A stretch of DNA of 38,202 bases from Lentisphaerota bacterium (GTDB lineage: Bacteria > Verrucomicrobiota > Lentisphaeria > Victivallales > Victivallaceae), in contig SUVX01000031.1 in NCBI GenBank assembly GCA_015061725.1, positions 1 to 38,202 on the forward strand, read 5' to 3'. Each line of letters opens with the position of its first letter. Within the stretch, counting starts at the first letter, position 1. Positions 24,421 to 31,775 of the stretch are shown in pieces. A program made the translations under genes and the position numbers. The notes under the pieces were generated by a model. It did not search any database. It saw only the letters and a list, made by a program, of their open reading frames with translations, and was not told the DNA's origin.

Positions 24421-25422
24421 CTATCGCCTGTTTGAACTTTTTGCGGGGAATGTACTGTTGCAAACATTACATTTTATATCCAGTCCGAGAAATGAAGTGG
24501 ATATCAACTTTTTACGGCTGCAATAAGGACATTTGACTTCAACTGTTCTTTTGGGGACGGTGGAAGACGGTGGCGGCGGTGTCACCTTCGTCCTGCCGGA
24601 TGAAGACGCTCCGCTGCTTTTTGTGGGAAATGTACTGTTGCAAACATTACATTTTATATACAGTCCGAGAAATGAAGTGGGTATCAACTTTTTACGGCTG
24701 CAATAAGGACATTTGACTTCAACTGTTCTTTTGGGTGCGGTGGAAGACGGTGGCGGTGGTGTCACCTTCGTCCTGCCGGATGAAGACGCTCCGCTGCTTT
24801 GGGTGGGGAATGTACTGTTGCAAACATTACATTTTATATACAGTCCGAGAAATGAAGTGGGTATCAACTTTTTACGGCTGCAATAAGGACATTTGACTTC
24901 AACTGTTCTTTTGGGAGCCGAAGATGGCAGATTTTTTTCCGGTTCAGAAACAGGTTCAGGCTTACGTTCCGGTTCAAGCGGCATCAACGGTTGAAATTCA
25001 TATCCCTTGAACTTCTCATAGTGGTTTTTTTCAATTAATTCTCTGACTGAAGCATCCGGAGAGTCAGAAAGAACAGCAAGCGTGCGTCTGGCAACAACAT
25101 CCCCCTGCTCTTTTTTTAAAAGCAAATCCCAAAGCCGCTTTTTCAAAACATTGCCAGAAATATTTATTTTTGCATTTGAAACGTTCATTCCTGCTTGACA
25201 TTGCGGACATCGGCAATCCAATACATACTGTCCGAACAGACTGTTGGTGCCACATTTCGAGCAAGTAAATGTAAAAACAAAGTCTAAATCCGCTGTACTT
25301 TTCTGCGTTTCCAAGATAAAATGACACTCACAAGCGTAACAGGAAACTTTTGCTCCCATCAACCGTTTATCGGCCTCTAGAATCATTCCGCACTTTGGAC
25401 ACTGTATTCCTAACGTACTCAC
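24421..25422 (-). CDS. Zinc-ribbon protein with near-identical 60-residue repeats
   Basis: The 333-residue protein starts with Cys-rich ribbons (IQCPKCGMILEADKR with VSCYACECHF, and FTCSKCG with CRCPQC), then a helical linker and a Pro/Glu-rich stretch. The C-terminal half is 2.6 copies of a 60-residue unit: VEVKCPYCSRKKLIP, LYIKCNVCNSTFP and a low-complexity linker (SSGRTKVTPPPPSS). Each unit holds two CxxC pairs, enough for one zinc. I know no function; such modules may bind nucleic acid or protein. The GTG at 25422 with GGAG eight bases upstream is the preferred start. The IS remnant begins only 40 bases upstream, so its native promoter may be lost. Confidence 0.85.
   Translation of the reverse strand: MSTLGIQCPKCGMILEADKRLMGAKVSCYACECHFILETQKSTADLDFVFTFTCSKCGTNSLFGQYVLDCRCPQCQAGMNVSNAKINISGNVLKKRLWDLLLKKEQGDVVARRTLAVLSDSPDASVRELIEKNHYEKFKGYEFQPLMPLEPERKPEPVSEPEKNLPSSAPKRTVEVKCPYCSRKKLIPTSFLGLYIKCNVCNSTFPTQSSGASSSGRTKVTPPPPSSTAPKRTVEVKCPYCSRKKLIPTSFLGLYIKCNVCNSTFPTKSSGASSSGRTKVTPPPPSSTVPKRTVEVKCPYCSRKKLISTSFLGLDIKCNVCNSTFPAKSSNRR
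24437..24915. repeat. 180-bp tandem repeat, ~2.6 copies, coding
   Basis: The block containing TGTACTGTTG recurs at 24451, 24631 and 24811 with an exact 180-bp period and only a few base changes per copy. The array encodes the zinc-ribbon repeats of the minus-strand gene. High identity and in-frame length point to recent unequal recombination. Confidence 0.95.
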
Positions 25423-25463
25423 AGCAATTTCTCCGGAGAAATCAAGTATTCTGCAAAAAAAGG

Positions 25464-25505
25464 GGCTGTTGCAAAACCTCAAAAAAGGTGAGCAACAGCC
25501 TTTTT
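25464..25505 (+). terminator. Inward terminator at the left IS end
   Basis: GGCTGTTGC (25464-25472) pairs with GCAACAGCC (25492-25500), followed by five T. Confidence 0.75.
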
Positions 25506-25508
25506 CTA

Positions 25509-25537
25509 TTGTTTGAGCTGAATATTGGAGGTATAAT
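25509..25537 (+). promoter_or_regulatory. Transposase promoter
   Basis: TTGTTT (25509-25514), 17 bp, TATAAT (25532-25537), then AGGAG and the ATG at 25559. Confidence 0.7.
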
Positions 25538-25558
25538 AAGTCATAATAGGAGAAAATT

Positions 25559-26148
25559 ATGGCTTATTTTACAAATTCTCAAGGGTATTTATTCCTTTGC
25601 TCAGACATCCCGTTTGAGGAAAAGCAAAAACTGGATGATTATCTCCAACTTTTGGAAGAATCAGGAGTTTGTAAGATAATAGAAGAATCACTGGAAAAAC
25701 ATCTGGAAAAAGGTGGTCGTCCCTCTTATAATCCATACCGTCTGTTTGCCGCTATTCTCTATGCCTTCTCCAAACATTCCGGCAGTTTGCGTCGTATTGA
25801 AGACAGTTTGAAATTCGATACCCGCTTCATGTATTTGATGGAACAAAAGGTGCCGTCATATTCCACCATTTCGAGGTTTTGCAACAACGTAGTTGTTGCA
25901 CGACAGAAAAAAGTGTTCTCCTGCATTGTCGAGGCAATCATAAAAAAGGGTTGGAAAATGTCAGTTGCGAATGCATGTTGGTTTGCTTGGGATACAATAT
26001 TCGCAAACTTTTTACGTTGATTGCAGGCAAGGGAAAAATTGATTATTGGATTGCTCCAGATGGTCTTGAAGCAGAATCTCCCAAAGTAATAAACATGGAG
26101 AGAATAATTAAAAAATTGCGTAGAAAAGAGGCTGCCGCAAAACATTAG
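25559..26148 (+). pseudogene. Transposase remnant, IS1182-like, deleted and frameshifted
   Basis: The first ~140 residues match the N-terminal DNA-binding region of IS1182-type transposases (RPSYNPYRLFAAILYAFS, SLRRIEDSLKFDTRFMYL, PSYSTISRF). The frame then switches near 25960-26000 to a C-terminal piece (CLGYNIRKLFTLIAGKGK) read in another frame up to 26148. The central DDE catalytic domain is missing. So an internal deletion fused the two ends and changed the frame; the product cannot transpose DNA. The intact ribosome binding site and promoter suggest the loss is fairly recent. A programmed frameshift cannot explain it, because the catalytic core is absent. Confidence 0.85.
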
Positions 26149-26162
26149 GTTTTGCAACAGCC
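26121..26162 (-). terminator. Inward terminator at the right IS end
   Basis: On the minus strand GGCTG-TT-GCAAAAC pairs with GTTTTGC-GG-CAGCC (26158-26162/26149-26155 with 26137-26143/26130-26134), followed by TCTTTTCT. Confidence 0.65.
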
Positions 26163-26180
26163 CCCAAAGAATCAACTGTT

Positions 26181-27506
26181 TCAGAGATTTTTGACAGAGG
26201 CATCAATAATTGCATCTGCTGCTTCAGGAGCAACAGTGTCAACACCGGGCTGAACTTCGTATCCGCCGCGGGCAAAGCACTCTTTCATCGGAACGTAGCC
26301 GGAAACAGACTGGGCAAGCTCGGCAACGAAAGTATATTTGCTCTTGCTCGCTTCACGGATCGCCTGGGCAATGCCGTTGAAGGGTTCGCCGGGAAGAGAA
26401 GCAAAAGTCAAATCATCACCGATCTTGATGGAAGTCAGACGGCATTCATGAGAGGGTTTGCTTTTGGCCTTGCAGTCCAAAGCACGCTGAGCAAAATAAC
26501 GCAGAGCTGCGGGAACCTTGTTCGCCAAATCCTGACTTTCAAAATCGCCCTCTTTCTTGATATCCGGAACAGTATCCAGAATATGTTGGGCTTCAGCAAC
26601 TTCAGCATCAGAAAGCTGACGGTGCGGAATGGTAACAGTGGTGTTCTTGATTTCAAGTTTATCAGCTTTGACCGGCTCAAGATTTTCAAGAGCATCCATA
26701 ACGATACGGGCATAACCGCGACCGATACGGACGGCTTCATGATAACCGGTCTGCTTGATATCCTGATGGAAATCAAAGTGGTTGATGTTTCCGGAAGCAT
26801 CGTCAAGAACCATGACCGGCAGACTGGTCTTCATTTCAGTCTGGACAGCCTGAACAAACCGGCCGTACCAGTCAGCAGAAACCAGGCTTCCGCCGATCGT
26901 ATCACCGTGGTTGGCGATATTGCAGATCAATGCGGCAATGCGTCCGCCCTGCTTGACGGCAAGAATATTGATGGTGCGGTCATAGTCGCACTCGGGCTTG
27001 TCAATGTTGGGATTGCGCCAGCCGGGATTGGTGACGATATCACCGCTTGTCATCCAGTAACGACGAACGAATCCATAGGGGTTGTTATAAACTTTGGTCG
27101 CTTCAAGTTCAGCAGGCAGCAGGTTCATGAAAGCGCGTTTGATGGCGCGGAAAGCTGCATCAACTGTGTTTTCAAAAGCATACTGAGTTGCTTCATTTTC
27201 CTGCTTTTCCAGTTTTTGAAACCGGGGACCGGTGTGCGTGTGCGTTGCACAAACCAGCATATTTTCATAAAGTCCGGGACCGAACTCGGCATCGACTTTT
27301 GCTTTGAGAGCATCAAAGAGAGTACTGACAATACTGCACAGATCAAAAGAGACAAAAGCAGTGCGTTTGCCGTCAATTTCCATGGCGATCACCTTGACGT
27401 AAAGGTCATCGTACATACCTTCATTGAGACGGAGATTGAAATACCCCGCCAGATCAACTCCGGTCGGCGGAGTTATGATTTCCTGAGCATAACCGACTTT
27501 AAGCAT
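26181..27506 (-). CDS. Neutral/alkaline ceramidase-like hydrolase
   Basis: The 441 residues match the N-terminal catalytic region of neutral/alkaline non-lysosomal ceramidases: VGYAQEIITPPTGVDLAGY at the start, CATHTHTGP with zinc-type His89 and His91 (~87-93), and NIANHGDTIGG...VSADW (His200). The C-terminal immunoglobulin-like domain of true ceramidases is missing and there is no signal peptide, so it may act in the cytoplasm on another amide or ester. Similar short proteins are common in PVC and Bacteroidota genomes with unknown substrates. AGGAG stands about nine bases before the ATG. The 3' end is 15 bases from the IS remnant. Confidence 0.82.
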   Translation of the reverse strand: MLKVGYAQEIITPPTGVDLAGYFNLRLNEGMYDDLYVKVIAMEIDGKRTAFVSFDLCSIVSTLFDALKAKVDAEFGPGLYENMLVCATHTHTGPRFQKLEKQENEATQYAFENTVDAAFRAIKRAFMNLLPAELEATKVYNNPYGFVRRYWMTSGDIVTNPGWRNPNIDKPECDYDRTINILAVKQGGRIAALICNIANHGDTIGGSLVSADWYGRFVQAVQTEMKTSLPVMVLDDASGNINHFDFHQDIKQTGYHEAVRIGRGYARIVMDALENLEPVKADKLEIKNTTVTIPHRQLSDAEVAEAQHILDTVPDIKKEGDFESQDLANKVPAALRYFAQRALDCKAKSKPSHECRLTSIKIGDDLTFASLPGEPFNGIAQAIREASKSKYTFVAELAQSVSGYVPMKECFARGGYEVQPGVDTVAPEAADAIIDASVKNL

Positions 27507-27610
27507 TTTAATAAAACTCCTGTAAAAAAATATCCGTTGAATAATCCGGAATGGTTGCCGGCAGAAGTATTTCGCTTTCTGCTCAAAACGCCCCTGCCTG
27601 TTTTGATATT

Positions 27611-27639
27611 AATATACTGTTGCAGAATCAAAAATGCAA
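27611..27639 (-). promoter_or_regulatory. Promoter of the ceramidase-like gene
   Basis: On the minus strand TTGCAT (complement of 27634-27639), 17 bp, TATATT (complement of 27611-27616), leader ~100 bases. Confidence 0.7.
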
Positions 27640-27690
27640 GTTGCTGTCTTTTTAAAACAAATGTAAATGCAGATTCTTTTAAATTTCAGG

Positions 27691-27718
27691 TTGCAAAAAA
27701 CCGTTGAACGTGTATGTT
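27691..27718 (+). promoter_or_regulatory. Promoter of the SDR gene at 27753
   Basis: TTGCAA (27691-27696), 16 bp, TATGTT (27713-27718). Confidence 0.5.
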
Positions 27719-27752
27719 ATCTCGTTGAAACCCGATAAAACAAGGATCAAAT

Positions 27753-28481
27753 ATGAATTTACTGAAAGACAAAGTTGTTCTGCTGACCGGTGCCGGCGGC
27801 GGAATCGGACGCGCAACGGCAGAAAAACTCGCTCAATGCGGCATGAAAATAATTCTTTTCGGCGGAAACAACGTTGAAAAATTAAAGCAGACTCAGGAAA
27901 TCGTTGAAAAATATTCCGCCGGTCTTGCAATCCCCGGAGATCTGACAAATCCGGACTTTATCAGAACAGGCGTTCAAAAAGCCGCCGCTCACTTCGGCGG
28001 GATCGACGTTCTTATCAACAATGCCGGAGTCGCTCAAAATACGGCTTTTGAAGATATTTCCCTTGAAGAATTTGACAAAATCATGGCAATCAATCTGCGG
28101 ACACCTTTTATCCTGACGCAGCAGGTGTTGCCGTATCTGAAAAACTCAAGTTCAGCAACGATTATCAATATTGCCTCTGTCGTAAGTCACGCAGGATACC
28201 CGCAGCAAAGCATCTATACCGCCTCAAAACACGCGCTTCTGGGGATGACAAAAAGTGTTGCAAGAGAATATTACAAAGACAATATCCGCGTTCACGCCAT
28301 CGCTCCCGGCGGAGTATATACCGATATGGTCAAAGTTTCCCGTCCTGACCTGACTCCCGACGGCATGATCCTGCCATCGGACATTGCGGATATCGTTCAC
28401 TTTTTCCTTGCCAACCGCGGCAATGCGGTGATTGATGAAATCATCGTTCACCGGGTCGGCAAGGAACCGTTTCTGGTTTAA
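27753..28481 (+). CDS. Short-chain dehydrogenase/reductase
   Basis: The 242-residue protein is a classical SDR: cofactor loop TGAGGGIGRA (~12-21), NNAG (~89-92), catalytic Ser in INIASVV (~137-143) and the YTASK motif (~155-159), followed by the APGG turn. It would be a soluble NAD(P)H-dependent oxidoreductase. It resembles FabG-type 3-oxoacyl reductases, but the C-terminus lacks the usual VDGG-type end (IDEIIVHRVGKEPFLV), so a substrate cannot be assigned. AAGGATC lies before the ATG. It converges with the nitroreductase gene with only three bases between stops and no terminator. Confidence 0.9.
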   Translation: MNLLKDKVVLLTGAGGGIGRATAEKLAQCGMKIILFGGNNVEKLKQTQEIVEKYSAGLAIPGDLTNPDFIRTGVQKAAAHFGGIDVLINNAGVAQNTAFEDISLEEFDKIMAINLRTPFILTQQVLPYLKNSSSATIINIASVVSHAGYPQQSIYTASKHALLGMTKSVAREYYKDNIRVHAIAPGGVYTDMVKVSRPDLTPDGMILPSDIADIVHFFLANRGNAVIDEIIVHRVGKEPFLV

Positions 28482-28484
28482 AAA

Positions 28485-29039
28485 TTACGCCCACTCATTA
28501 AAACAGCAGACTTCCTCAAGAGGTTTGCGGATTTTTTTCACGGGAGAGTTGTCTGCGGCATACCCGACGGCAAGAACGACCCTGGCTTCACAGCCGTGCG
28601 GTATGCCGAAATATTTTTCCATTTTCTCCTGATCGATCACACCGATCATGCAGGTCCCCAACCCCAGAGTAAACGCCTCATGACACATATTCATACAGGC
28701 GGCGCCGATATCTCCGGGCGCAAAACGCTGGGAGTCCTGATAGTGCTTCAATACCAGAGGCATAACTTTTGCCTCCTGCTCAACCAGAATGATAAACGCA
28801 GAAACCTGATGCCGCCACGGCGCGCCGGTAGCTCCGTTTTCAACAACAATGGCATCGCAGAGTTTTTCTTTGGCCTCTGCGGAATCAATCACGATAAATT
28901 TCCACGGTTGGGAATTACATCCGCTGGGAGAAAGTCTCCCTGCCTCAACAATTTTCAGCAAATCTTCGCGCGACACCTGCTTTTCAGGATCAAAACTGCG
29001 GCAGCTTTTTCTCTGTCTCATCATTTCAAGAAAGTCCAT
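28485..29039 (-). CDS. Nitroreductase family protein (second)
   Basis: The 184-residue FMN protein shows RQRKSCRSFDPEK (~8-20), AGRLSPSGCNSQPWKF (~33-48) and a DIGAACMNMCHEAFTLGLGTCMIGV core (~115-139), ending with AVGYAADNSPVKKIRKPLEEV. The GCNSQPW form of the flavin motif is that of the larger nitroreductase branch and differs from the other copy (PAATNAQR). The start is the ATG at 29039 with GGAG six bases upstream; a TTG two codons earlier is weaker. It has a near-perfect promoter of its own. Confidence 0.92.
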   Translation of the reverse strand: MDFLEMMRQRKSCRSFDPEKQVSREDLLKIVEAGRLSPSGCNSQPWKFIVIDSAEAKEKLCDAIVVENGATGAPWRHQVSAFIILVEQEAKVMPLVLKHYQDSQRFAPGDIGAACMNMCHEAFTLGLGTCMIGVIDQEKMEKYFGIPHGCEARVVLAVGYAADNSPVKKIRKPLEEVCCFNEWA

Positions 29040-29108
29040 ATTCAACTCCGTATCTCTTTATAATGATTTTGTTCCATCCGTTTTCCGGACAATGTTTTTA
29101 CACCGTAT

Positions 29109-29137
29109 ATTATAACATTTCACCGTAAAAATTTCAA
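29109..29137 (-). promoter_or_regulatory. Promoter of the second nitroreductase gene
   Basis: On the minus strand TTGAAA (complement of 29132-29137), 17 bp, TATAAT (complement of 29109-29114), the nearest to consensus in the window. Confidence 0.8.
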
Positions 29138-29209
29138 CCATTCGCCAAAACTTTCATCCGCAAAAGTTCGTTATTTGCCCTCAAATCTTTCGTTTGGGAG
29201 CAATTACAG

Positions 29210-29238
29210 TTGATTTTTAACAAACTCAGGACTATATT
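29210..29238 (+). promoter_or_regulatory. Promoter of the WecA-like fusion gene
   Basis: TTGATT (29210-29215), 17 bp, TATATT (29233-29238), leader ~100 bases. This promoter and the opposite one at 29109-29137 account for the gene-free stretch 29040-29342. Confidence 0.7.
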
Positions 29239-29342
29239 ATCTGCAGGTTGCTTTTGCATTTCTGTTTCAAAAAATCTTACAGTGCAAAGCAAATATTGAG
29301 GAATGGCCGTTGTATAAAAATCTGAGTTTAAATGGAGTTGTA

Positions 29343-31238
29343 ATGTTTACTGCAATATTGAAAGGGATTTCTCTTTATCTGCCTTATCCGGCATTGGGAC
29401 TGCTGATTTCAGCCGGATTGACTTACCTTGCAATATTTTTTCTTCCGCGTTTCGGATTTGTTGACATACCCCGCGGACGGCATCAGCACGAAAAGCCCAT
29501 CCCGAGAGGAGGCGGAATTGCAATCGTTACAGCGTTTTTTCTGACGGTTTTTCTTTTCCGGATCAGCCTGCTTGACAAAAACATTGAACTGAACAAGGAT
29601 ATTCAACTTTTTTTCTCAAACTTCTGGATACCTGCGCTGATTATTTTCGTCGTCGGTGTTCTGGATGACCGTTACGAATTGCGGAGCTGGCTCAAATTAC
29701 TGTTCCAGATTGCTGTCGGTGTCATATTTTACCTGGAAGGAGCCGGTATCTCAAAAATTTTCATCTATCCGATTCCTGCACCGATAGGACTGGCAATAAC
29801 AGTTGGCTGGAGTGTTGTGATTATCAATGCATTCAATCTCATCGACGGTCTTGACGGCGTTGCCGCAGGCTTGGCGGCGATTGCATCATTTTTCCTTGCA
29901 GTATGGACGATTCTGCTTGGCGGTTCAGCAGCAATGGTTGTTATTCTGTTGACATTCTGCGCCAGTTGTCTGGGATTTCTGCGCTTTAACTTCTCTCCGG
30001 CGCGAATCTTCATGGGCGATACAGGCAGTACCTTTCTCGGGTTGTTTTTTGCTTATATCAGTATGCAGTATTCTGCCAAATCCGTAACTTTAACGGCGCT
30101 GCTGGTTCCGCTGGCCGCCATCGGAGTACCGATGTTTGACGTTTTCCTGGCAATATGGAGACGTTTTTTCAGACGCTACATCAACAAAGATTCCAACAGC
30201 AGTATCATGCAGGGCGATCATGACCATTTGCATCACAGAATCCTCAAAGAAACAGGCGTTCAGCGCAAAACAGCCTGGATTATTTACGCGCTTGCTTCCG
30301 GGCTCTGCCTGCTTGCTCTTATCGGCGTTTTTCTGGAAGAAAGTTCTTCTGCAATGATTTTAGTTCTTCTTCTGCTGACACTTTTTGTCATGATCCGCTA
30401 CTCCAGCATTGAACTGTTTGATACCTTAACCTGTGTAAGCAAAGGTCTCCAAATCCCCCACCGAAATCTGATTTTAACGGCCATACACCCCCTGTTGGAC
30501 GGGCTGATTGTTCTGACGGCATTCATGCTGACCCGCTACGGTTTTATGGACGTCTTAACCGGCAAGTGGCCTGAAGCTCTTTTGTATTTCATGCACATTG
30601 CTCCGTTTGTTCTCATTCTGTGTCTGTCAGGAATTTACCGGACATACTGGCTCAGAGCCGGAATCATCCAATACTATAAATTACTGCGTCTTTTGACGAT
30701 TGCCGGTGTAGCAGGATACGTCATCAGCAACATCATCTGCATTCATCTCATGAAGTTGACCGACGATGCGCTGAAAAACTACACCTGCTTTTACGCCATG
30801 TTTTTCCTGCTGATTTTGGCGGGCATTCTGCTGGAACGTTTTCTGATCCACTACTACGAAAGTTGGGGATACAGACGTTTATTCATCCGTAATCAGGGAA
30901 AAGTTTCAAACCTGAAAAAAGTATTGATTTACGGCGGCGGTCTGTTTTGCCGCATTTACGCAACGCAGCAATACTGCGGCTTCAGGGGCGACAGAGAGAA
31001 CATCAAAATCATCGGAATCATTGATGACAGCCGGGCATTGCGAAATCTCAATGTTTACGGTTTCAATGTTCTGGGTACGCTGAATGATCTGGAAAAAATT
31101 TACAAAAAAACTCCGTTTGACAGTATTATTATAGCTTACAGCAATCCCCAAGAAGATAAAGTACAGTTGTTGCGGGATTTCTGCGAAAAACACAACGTTG
31201 AATTAGAGATCCAAATCTGCCGCACAGAGAAATTCTGA
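29343..31238 (+). CDS. WecA/MraY-type glycosyl-1-phosphate transferase fused to a Rossmann domain
   Basis: Residues 1-360 are a polyprenyl-phosphate HexNAc-1-P transferase with about ten membrane helices and the Mg2+ and catalytic motifs: GVLDDRYE (Asp108, Asp109), NAFNLIDGLDG (Asp168, Asp171), RIFMGDTGST (Asp226) and HDHLHHR (293-299). Residues ~380-510 add four more helices and ~520-631 a cytoplasmic Rossmann-like domain (KKVLIYGGGLFCRIYA, IIGIIDDS, FDSIIIAYS), as found at the front of CapD/FlaA1-type and polyprenyl sugar-transferase proteins. It should start assembly of an envelope polysaccharide on undecaprenyl phosphate. The ATG at 29343 has GGAG five bases upstream; a TTG at 29310 with GAGGA is a possible longer start. 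Confidence 0.9.
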   Translation: MFTAILKGISLYLPYPALGLLISAGLTYLAIFFLPRFGFVDIPRGRHQHEKPIPRGGGIAIVTAFFLTVFLFRISLLDKNIELNKDIQLFFSNFWIPALIIFVVGVLDDRYELRSWLKLLFQIAVGVIFYLEGAGISKIFIYPIPAPIGLAITVGWSVVIINAFNLIDGLDGVAAGLAAIASFFLAVWTILLGGSAAMVVILLTFCASCLGFLRFNFSPARIFMGDTGSTFLGLFFAYISMQYSAKSVTLTALLVPLAAIGVPMFDVFLAIWRRFFRRYINKDSNSSIMQGDHDHLHHRILKETGVQRKTAWIIYALASGLCLLALIGVFLEESSSAMILVLLLLTLFVMIRYSSIELFDTLTCVSKGLQIPHRNLILTAIHPLLDGLIVLTAFMLTRYGFMDVLTGKWPEALLYFMHIAPFVLILCLSGIYRTYWLRAGIIQYYKLLRLLTIAGVAGYVISNIICIHLMKLTDDALKNYTCFYAMFFLLILAGILLERFLIHYYESWGYRRLFIRNQGKVSNLKKVLIYGGGLFCRIYATQQYCGFRGDRENIKIIGIIDDSRALRNLNVYGFNVLGTLNDLEKIYKKTPFDSIIIAYSNPQEDKVQLLRDFCEKHNVELEIQICRTEKF

Positions 31239-31282
31239 CAAACGGCAAATCGGTACCAATACTAAATTCTGGAGATATTTTT

Positions 31283-31732
31283 ATGCAAACCGGAGATATC
31301 GCACCGGCATTTTCTCTGCCGGATCAAAACGGAAATATAATTTCTTCCGCCGACTTAGCAGGAAAGAAAATCATCCTTTACTTTTACCCCAAAGACAACA
31401 CCCCCGGCTGCACCCGTCAGGCGTGCGCTTTTGCCGGACTCTTTGAAGAATTCAAAAAGAGGGATATCGTTGTTATCGGTATCAGCAAAGACTCCGTTGA
31501 AAGCCACCGCAAGTTTGCTGAGAAACACGCCCTCCCCTTTATTCTGCTTGCCGATCCGGAACTTCAGGCAATCAAAGCATACGGTGTCTGGCAGGAAAAG
31601 AAACTTTACGGTAAAGTCTCAATGGGCGTTGTCCGTACCACATTCATCATCAATGAAAAAGGCATGATCGAAAAGATCATGCCCAAGGTCAAACCTGACA
31701 CAAATGCCGCTGAAATCCTTGCGGCATTATAA
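31283..31732 (+). CDS. bcp: Thiol peroxidase Bcp-type peroxiredoxin
   Basis: The 149 residues match the BCP/PrxQ family in length and order. The peroxidatic Cys43 sits in YPKDNTPGCTRQACAF, and Cys48 five residues later is the resolving Cys of atypical two-Cys members. It reduces hydrogen and organic peroxides with thioredoxin in the cytoplasm, a useful defence for an oxygen-sensitive host. GGAG lies about nine bases before the ATG. It follows the WecA-like gene by 44 bases and may be co-transcribed. Confidence 0.95.
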   Translation: MQTGDIAPAFSLPDQNGNIISSADLAGKKIILYFYPKDNTPGCTRQACAFAGLFEEFKKRDIVVIGISKDSVESHRKFAEKHALPFILLADPELQAIKAYGVWQEKKLYGKVSMGVVRTTFIINEKGMIEKIMPKVKPDTNAAEILAAL

Positions 31733-31743
31733 AGTTGACAGCA

Positions 31744-31775
31744 CCGTACCGGATCAAGCGATTCTTCCGGTACGG
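31744..31775. terminator. Hairpin between bcp and the GH1 gene
   Basis: A perfect 10-bp stem CCGTACCGGA (31744-31753) with TCCGGTACGG (31766-31775) overlaps the last codons of the minus-strand GH1 gene. No T run follows on either strand, so termination is possible but unproven. Confidence 0.4.

Larger units (their letters stand above)
25462..26164 (+). mobile_element. Internally deleted IS1182-like insertion sequence
   Basis: Perfect 18-bp inverted ends GGGGCTGTTGCAAAACCT (25462-25479) and its complement (26147-26164) bound a 703-bp element with a promoter and a broken transposase. I see no clear target duplication. It lies between the end of the ceramidase-like gene and the start of the zinc-ribbon gene. 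Full-length relatives are about 1.5-1.8 kb, so more than half is missing; it could move only if a transposase were supplied elsewhere. Confidence 0.88.

Noticed and set aside
24437..24915. CRISPR array
   Set aside because: The 180-bp period is coding, has no short repeats alternating with unique spacers, and there are no cas genes.
25559..26148. Programmed frameshift in the transposase
   Set aside because: The DDE catalytic core is missing altogether, so the frame change comes from an internal deletion.
26448..27707. A 419-codon plus-strand frame opposite the ceramidase-like gene
   Set aside because: No recognisable motifs; the opposite strand has HTHTGP and NHGD motifs, a ribosome binding site and a promoter.
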